NCBI GenBank assembly: GCA_003978405.1
Contig: QNZU01000083.1
Location: 1-10,191, forward strand
DNA length: 10,191 nt
Source: Sulfurospirillum sp.
GTDB lineage: Bacteria; Campylobacterota; Campylobacteria; Campylobacterales; QNZT01
Direction: 5' to 3'
Positions 7,092 through 10,191 of this stretch are shown here, one piece after another. The stretch's first letter is position 1; every line of letters starts with the position of its first letter. The position numbers were made by a program, and so were the translations under genes. The notes beneath the pieces are model-generated. The model made no database searches and was not told the DNA's origin. It saw nothing but the letters and a program-made list of their open reading frames with translations.

Positions 7092-7544
7092 ATGGGTGGA
7101 TTTTTAGGCACAAGAGCTGATCTTATCGTTGATTCTATAATGGTAATAACAGGGTTTTTGCCATTTTTTTTGCTTTATAGCTTCTATTTTGCCTCTAAAG
7201 GCAGATACACCCTTCATAAAAATCTGCAACTGTTACTGTTGCTTGTTGGTACCATATCTGTAATTGCTCTTGAAGTAGATATTCGTTTGGGAGATATCAA
7301 GAGTGCAAGTATGCAAAGTTCATTTTATGGGACGACTTCGTTAAAAGCTATATTTGCTATTCATCTTCTTTTTGCAATTAGCTCATTTTTTTTATGGAGC
7401 TGGATGGTTTTTAAGTTTTCATTTCTTGGTACCAAAGAGATAAAACACTCTAAGCATAAACTTTTTGGTAAGGCTCTTTTTATAGATATAGTTTTTACAT
7501 TAATTAGCGGTTGGGCATTGTATATTATGAGTTTTGCTCTGTGA
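7092..7544 (+). CDS. Four-helix membrane protein, DUF420 (YozB/CtaM)-like
   Basis: A small inner-membrane protein of about 150 residues with four hydrophobic segments (about 13-33, 43-62, 86-108 and 126-147). Histidines lie at the start of segment 2 (YTLHKNLQ), inside segment 3 (AIHLLFA) and just before segment 4 (HSKHKLFGK). The last segment ends in a SGWALYIM turn that recalls the C-terminus of DUF420 proteins. One member, CtaM of Firmicutes, helps mature heme-copper oxidase, but no such role is shown here. The ATG at 7092 is preferred because AGGTGAT (7084-7090) matches the anti-Shine-Dalgarno sequence at good aligned spacing. A GTG at 7086 overlapping the Nudix stop as GTGA is an alternative adding two residues. 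Last gene of the M23/mgtE/Nudix operon; its 3' end overlaps the convergent FAD oxidoreductase by 20 nt. The family call is moderate. Confidence 0.7.
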   Translation: MGGFLGTRADLIVDSIMVITGFLPFFLLYSFYFASKGRYTLHKNLQLLLLLVGTISVIALEVDIRLGDIKSASMQSSFYGTTSLKAIFAIHLLFAISSFFLWSWMVFKFSFLGTKEIKHSKHKLFGKALFIDIVFTLISGWALYIMSFAL

Positions 7545-8910
7545 TTTTTGATCCTAAATCTTCTGGATAGCCTCTTGTTTTGGCAATCTGCTTTGCAAGT
7601 TTTTGGGCTTTATCCTTATTAATATCAGTTAGTGGATAAAGCAGTTTTTCATCTTTTAATCCAATATCTTTCAATATAGCTTTTGCCATATCGATAACTG
7701 AGGATACTTTTACTATCTCACATCTTGCATAGTTTTTGATTGGAAAGCTAACTTCTGCAACTCTCAATGAGGGATCATTCCCCGGAATTTGTTGAGCACC
7801 GTAAAGGGGTTTTGAAGCCACTTTTGCATCTTTAAAGCTTGGAATAAATTTGGATATATGAGAGATTGCTTTTTGGGTTCTTTGCTCAATATCATTGCTG
7901 TTCCACCCTAAATCTATTTTTTGAATCAACTTTTTTGGCAAAATCGGATATGAACTACTTTTTGAACTTTTTGCCAAGCCTTCTTCAAAGAGAGTTATTT
8001 GATTACTCATTCCATGTAGCTGAAAGTGTGAGTTTGGATATGGTGTAAATTGCCCCATGCCGTTTTTGGTGCCTCTTTTCCCATGAAATATAATTTCTGG
8101 CCAAAGAGTGTTTGTATGCTCCCACTTGGTAACATATGCAGCCTTAAACTCAACCATTCTCTCTTCCTCGATACCAAGCATATCATCTATGATTCCTGTT
8201 TGAAAACCTGTGGCATTGATGAGATAATCAAATTGATACTCATCCCCATCTGCTTTTAGAATAAATTTTTCGTTCTCTTTTTTTATAGAAGTTACTTTGG
8301 AATTTAGTCTCATATCCAAAGAGCTATAGCTTGATAGTTTTGTTTGAAGAAAACTAGATACCAAAAAAAGATTGATACCAAATTCTGCTACTGCTATAAG
8401 TGGAGTTTGGATTTGAGAGAAATCTATTTTTTTAGAAGGTTCTATTAGCCATTCGTCTAAGGTTTTTGGATTTTTGGGAGTGGGTTTTTTAAAGAGTTGA
8501 GCTAAGTAATCTTTGTCGTAGAGTTTATAGTATCTGGATGGATCACCTAAAATATCTTTTGACGGATCATTTTGAACTATCTTTTGATACTCGTTTTTTA
8601 GTAGTACCAATCTTGGCATAAAATTTTCTACACCTATTTTGCAACTTTTTGGAAAGACGATAAGAGTAGGGCGATAATCGATTGAAAACGGATATAGTTT
8701 GGCAAAATCAATAGATTGATGAAGTAGTTTGATACACTGTTTATCACTAATGTCTGGATATAGATTTCCACCCGCATGTAGATGGCAAAATGGTGGTCCG
8801 CTTATAAGTGAATCTCTTTGTTCAAATAATGTAGTTTGAATATTGGCTCTACCAAGCAAAAGAGCCATAGTCGATCCTGCTATTCCTCCTCCAATAATGG
8901 CAACTCTCAT
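7525..8910 (-). CDS. FAD-dependent oxidoreductase of unknown substrate
   Basis: A 461-residue flavoprotein with an N-terminal Rossmann fold: beta strand, GGGIAGS (residues 7-13) and the acidic end of strand 2 (E30), which bind the ADP part of FAD. A second FAD motif, INATGFQTG, is at 231-239. The C-terminal part has GAQQIPGNDPSLRV (371-384), which probably closes over the flavin. An unusual GPPFCHLHAGGNLYP (38-52) follows the dinucleotide fold, in the position where related DAO/Mqo-type enzymes contact the isoalloxazine ring. There is no signal peptide and no membrane segment, so it should be cytosolic or peripheral. Its ATG overlaps the gph stop (ATGA), with AGGA 8 nt upstream, so the two are translationally coupled. 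It is not a clear malate:quinone oxidoreductase, since the GHAGLCELNYTP-type motif is missing. The substrate cannot be named. Confidence 0.85.
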   Translation of the reverse strand: MRVAIIGGGIAGSTMALLLGRANIQTTLFEQRDSLISGPPFCHLHAGGNLYPDISDKQCIKLLHQSIDFAKLYPFSIDYRPTLIVFPKSCKIGVENFMPRLVLLKNEYQKIVQNDPSKDILGDPSRYYKLYDKDYLAQLFKKPTPKNPKTLDEWLIEPSKKIDFSQIQTPLIAVAEFGINLFLVSSFLQTKLSSYSSLDMRLNSKVTSIKKENEKFILKADGDEYQFDYLINATGFQTGIIDDMLGIEEERMVEFKAAYVTKWEHTNTLWPEIIFHGKRGTKNGMGQFTPYPNSHFQLHGMSNQITLFEEGLAKSSKSSSYPILPKKLIQKIDLGWNSNDIEQRTQKAISHISKFIPSFKDAKVASKPLYGAQQIPGNDPSLRVAEVSFPIKNYARCEIVKVSSVIDMAKAILKDIGLKDEKLLYPLTDINKDKAQKLAKQIAKTRGYPEDLGSKITEQNS

Positions 8911-9593
8911 TTTTGTAATCCTAAATAGTTTAAAATATCACCAAAATTATCTACTATAATCTCAGGCTGGAACTGAGATAGATTTTCATTTTGGTTATAT
9001 CCGTAACTAACAGCTATGGAGTGAACATTTGCACTTTTTGCACTTAATATATCGTTTTTGGAATCACCTACCATTATCGCTTGGTTTGCTTGTAAATTAA
9101 ACTTCTTTAAAGTGTGTAAGAGCGGTAAAGGATGAGGTTTTTTCTCTTTTAAAGAATCTCCTCCTAAAATTGAAGTAAAATAGTGGTATATATCCAACTC
9201 TTTTAAGATAGGCTCTACAAATTCAAAAGGTTTGTTTGTAATGATTGCCATCATAAACTCTTCATTTTTTAGTTTTTGCAATGTTTCTAAAACATTTGGA
9301 TATAGTTTGGTCTTTATACATAGATTTTCTTTATAGTGATTCAAGAAAATGTTTAGTGCTTTTTCAAATAGTGCTTCATCTAACTCTTCTAAAGTTTGTT
9401 CATTGTGCATTAAGGCTTTTTTAACAAGAATTCTTGCTCCGTTTCCTACCCAGCTTTTGATGAGTTTATTGCTTTTTGTATCTTTGCCTATTTTGTCTAA
9501 CATATAATTGATTGATTGTGAAAGATCATCTGCACTATCAATGAGTGTCCCATCCAAATCAAAAAAGAATGCTTTTGTATCTTTAAAAACCAA
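8907..9593 (-). CDS. gph: HAD-superfamily phosphoglycolate phosphatase-like hydrolase
   Basis: A 228-residue cytoplasmic phosphatase of HAD subfamily IA, matching the usual Gph length. Motif I is DLDGTLIDS (12-20) with nucleophile D12 and acid/base D14. The helical cap spans about 20-95. Motif II is ITNKP (118-122, T119). The motif III lysine is K152 in KKPHP. Motif IV is VGDSKND (175-181, D177 and D181 binding Mg2+). Gph removes phosphate from 2-phosphoglycolate, a by-product of oxidative DNA damage repair; HAD enzymes of this type also act on other small phosphates or pyrophosphate, so specificity is provisional. The start is a TTG at 9591-9593 with only a weak GGGT upstream; no ATG lies before motif I. 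First gene of a two-gene operon with the FAD oxidoreductase. Confidence 0.9.
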   Translation of the reverse strand: MVFKDTKAFFFDLDGTLIDSADDLSQSINYMLDKIGKDTKSNKLIKSWVGNGARILVKKALMHNEQTLEELDEALFEKALNIFLNHYKENLCIKTKLYPNVLETLQKLKNEEFMMAIITNKPFEFVEPILKELDIYHYFTSILGGDSLKEKKPHPLPLLHTLKKFNLQANQAIMVGDSKNDILSAKSANVHSIAVSYGYNQNENLSQFQPEIIVDNFGDILNYLGLQK

Positions 9594-9621
9594 AATTACC
9601 CAACCCTAAAATTTTCTTATT

Positions 9622-9651
9622 GTTATAAAGTTTGTATCTTGATATTACCAA
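9622..9651 (-). promoter_or_regulatory. Candidate sigma-70 promoter for gph
   Basis: On the minus strand TTGGTA (9651-9646) and TATAAC (9627-9622) are separated by 18 nt, giving a start point near 9615 and a leader of about 22 nt before the TTG start. Each hexamer differs from consensus, and the region is AT-rich, so this is a reasonable but unproven candidate. Confidence 0.4.
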
Positions 9652-9694
9652 AGATATGATAAAGATTATGCTTAAAAATCTGGATTGTCTGTTT

Positions 9695-9710
9695 AATAAA
9701 TGGATTTATT
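9695..9710. repeat. Short perfect inverted repeat upstream of the SCP2-like promoter
   Basis: AATAAA and TTTATT are perfect 6-bp arms around TGGA, centred just upstream of the proposed -35 at 9718. The position would suit a regulator site, but the arms are pure A/T and may be chance. A second, imperfect repeat (9722-9730 with 9737-9745, 8 of 9 pairs) covers the -10 box. Confidence 0.2.
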
Positions 9711-9717
9711 GTTTCTA

Positions 9718-9746
9718 TTGATTATAATATTTTTTTATAGTATAAT
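9718..9746 (+). promoter_or_regulatory. Sigma-70 promoter for the SCP2-like gene
   Basis: TTGATT (9718-9723) and a perfect TATAAT (9741-9746) are separated by 17 nt. The predicted start point is near 9753, giving a leader of about 26 nt that holds the AAGGAG ribosome site at 9766-9771, 7 nt before the ATG. A T tract (9731-9736) in the spacer is typical of Campylobacterota promoters. The strong -10 and strong ribosome site suggest a well-expressed gene. Confidence 0.65.
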
Positions 9747-9778
9747 AGTCTTGAAAAAATATTTTAAGGAGATAAAAA

Positions 9779-10191
9779 ATGAAAAAAATGATCGTAATCT
9801 CGGCACTATTATTAACTCAAGGGGCTTTTGCAGATACATTTATGGATGCTACATGGGCAGATAAGATATGTAAGGCTTGGAACAACAATGATACTCTCAC
9901 AAGTAAGCTTGGTAAGAAGTGGATCAAAAATGATGGCAAAAGAGGGTATAAATTGATCCAGATTTATAGAGATAAGTGTGGAGAGAGTAGCAAAATTCAG
10001 TTAACAATCGTTCCACAAGATGGCAAGGCTGTATGTGCTAGAGGTGGTAAACCTGATGGTAAGGCACTTGATAGTAGTTATGATTATGTGATGCATGCAA
10101 GTGATAAAGATTGGACATGTATCGGTAAAGGAAGCCTTGGCTGTGGAGCTATGGGTGCGATGGCAACTGGAAAGTTGAAGTTTGAAGGACC
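9779..10191 (+). CDS. Secreted SCP2 (sterol carrier protein 2)-like protein, 3'-truncated by window edge
   Basis: An open frame of 137 complete codons running off the window end. A signal peptide is clear: MKK, hydrophobic residues 4-12, and likely cleavage after GAFA at 18, so the mature protein is periplasmic. The later pattern, a tryptophan followed by IGKGSLGCGAMGAMATGKLK (115-134) and FEG, resembles the end of SCP2 lipid-binding domains, where a small-residue helix precedes a GKLKxxG strand. Only a short C-terminal piece should be missing. Five cysteines (C31, C67, C86, C114, C122) lie in the mature part, which is many for a protein of this size and suggests disulphides. It has its own promoter and an AAGGAG ribosome site. 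SCP2 domains bind lipids or other hydrophobic ligands; ligand and role here are unknown. The SCP2 call rests on pattern memory and could be wrong. Confidence 0.7.
   Translation, partial: MKKMIVISALLLTQGAFADTFMDATWADKICKAWNNNDTLTSKLGKKWIKNDGKRGYKLIQIYRDKCGESSKIQLTIVPQDGKAVCARGGKPDGKALDSSYDYVMHASDKDWTCIGKGSLGCGAMGAMATGKLKFEG

Noticed and set aside
1366..7435. Four GGTACC sites, two inside longer palindromes (1366-1377, 7426-7435)
   Set aside because: All lie in coding sequence as ordinary Gly-Thr or Val-Pro codons in unrelated genes; likely chance.
7543..7560. GATTT/AAATC repeat after the DUF420-like gene as a terminator
   Set aside because: A 5-bp A/T-rich stem with an 8-nt loop and no T tract after it is too weak.
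9594..9778. Small RNA or small gene in the intergenic region
   Set aside because: I see only promoter elements and short A/T repeats; no convincing open frame or GC-rich structured RNA.

Overview
This is a low-GC, gene-dense window that looks like a chromosome segment of a Campylobacterota (Epsilonproteobacteria) species. The main evidence is gene order. A short ComEC, a YihY/BrkB membrane protein, GlcD, a PgbA-like secreted protein and a divergent M23 peptidase sit next to each other, as I recall for the Cj1211-Cj1215 region of Campylobacter jejuni. The GlcD/PgbA/M23 part also recalls HP0509/HP0508/HP0506 of Helicobacter pylori. Further support comes from AT-rich promoters with a good -10 and a poor -35, frequent TTG/GTG starts, and genes that abut or overlap. 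Nothing points to a pathogen. The accessory genes (periplasmic SCP2-like protein, FAD oxidoreductase, DUF420-like protein) fit an environmental member, but genus cannot be fixed from this sequence.

Layout. (1) 3-1022 (+): 3' part of comEC, cut by the window edge. (2) 3877-987 (-): a three-gene operon, PgbA-like secreted protein, glcD, yihY, with gaps of 0 and 2 nt. Its end overlaps comEC tail to tail. (3) 3878-3970: a divergent promoter region with a small hairpin. (4) 3971-7544 (+): a four-gene operon of M23 peptidase, mgtE, a NUDT14-like Nudix hydrolase and a DUF420-like membrane protein, all closely spaced or overlapping. (5) 9593-7525 (-): gph and an FAD-dependent oxidoreductase, coupled by a 4-nt overlap. 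The second gene overlaps the DUF420-like gene tail to tail. (6) 9594-9778: an intergenic region with divergent promoter candidates. (7) 9779-end (+): the start of a secreted SCP2-like protein, cut by the window edge.

How the genes fit together. Genes of the first half mostly concern the cell envelope: DNA uptake channel, inner-membrane protein, secreted PgbA-like protein, peptidoglycan endopeptidase and Mg2+ channel. GlcD is a flavin dehydrogenase for a 2-hydroxy acid. Gph makes glycolate from phosphoglycolate, so a salvage link to GlcD is possible, though they lie in separate transcription units. I found no mobile element, CRISPR array, tRNA, rRNA or convincing intrinsic terminator. I see no clearly new multi-gene system. 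The most open questions are the SCP2-like secreted protein, the FAD oxidoreductase coupled to gph, and the PgbA-like protein.
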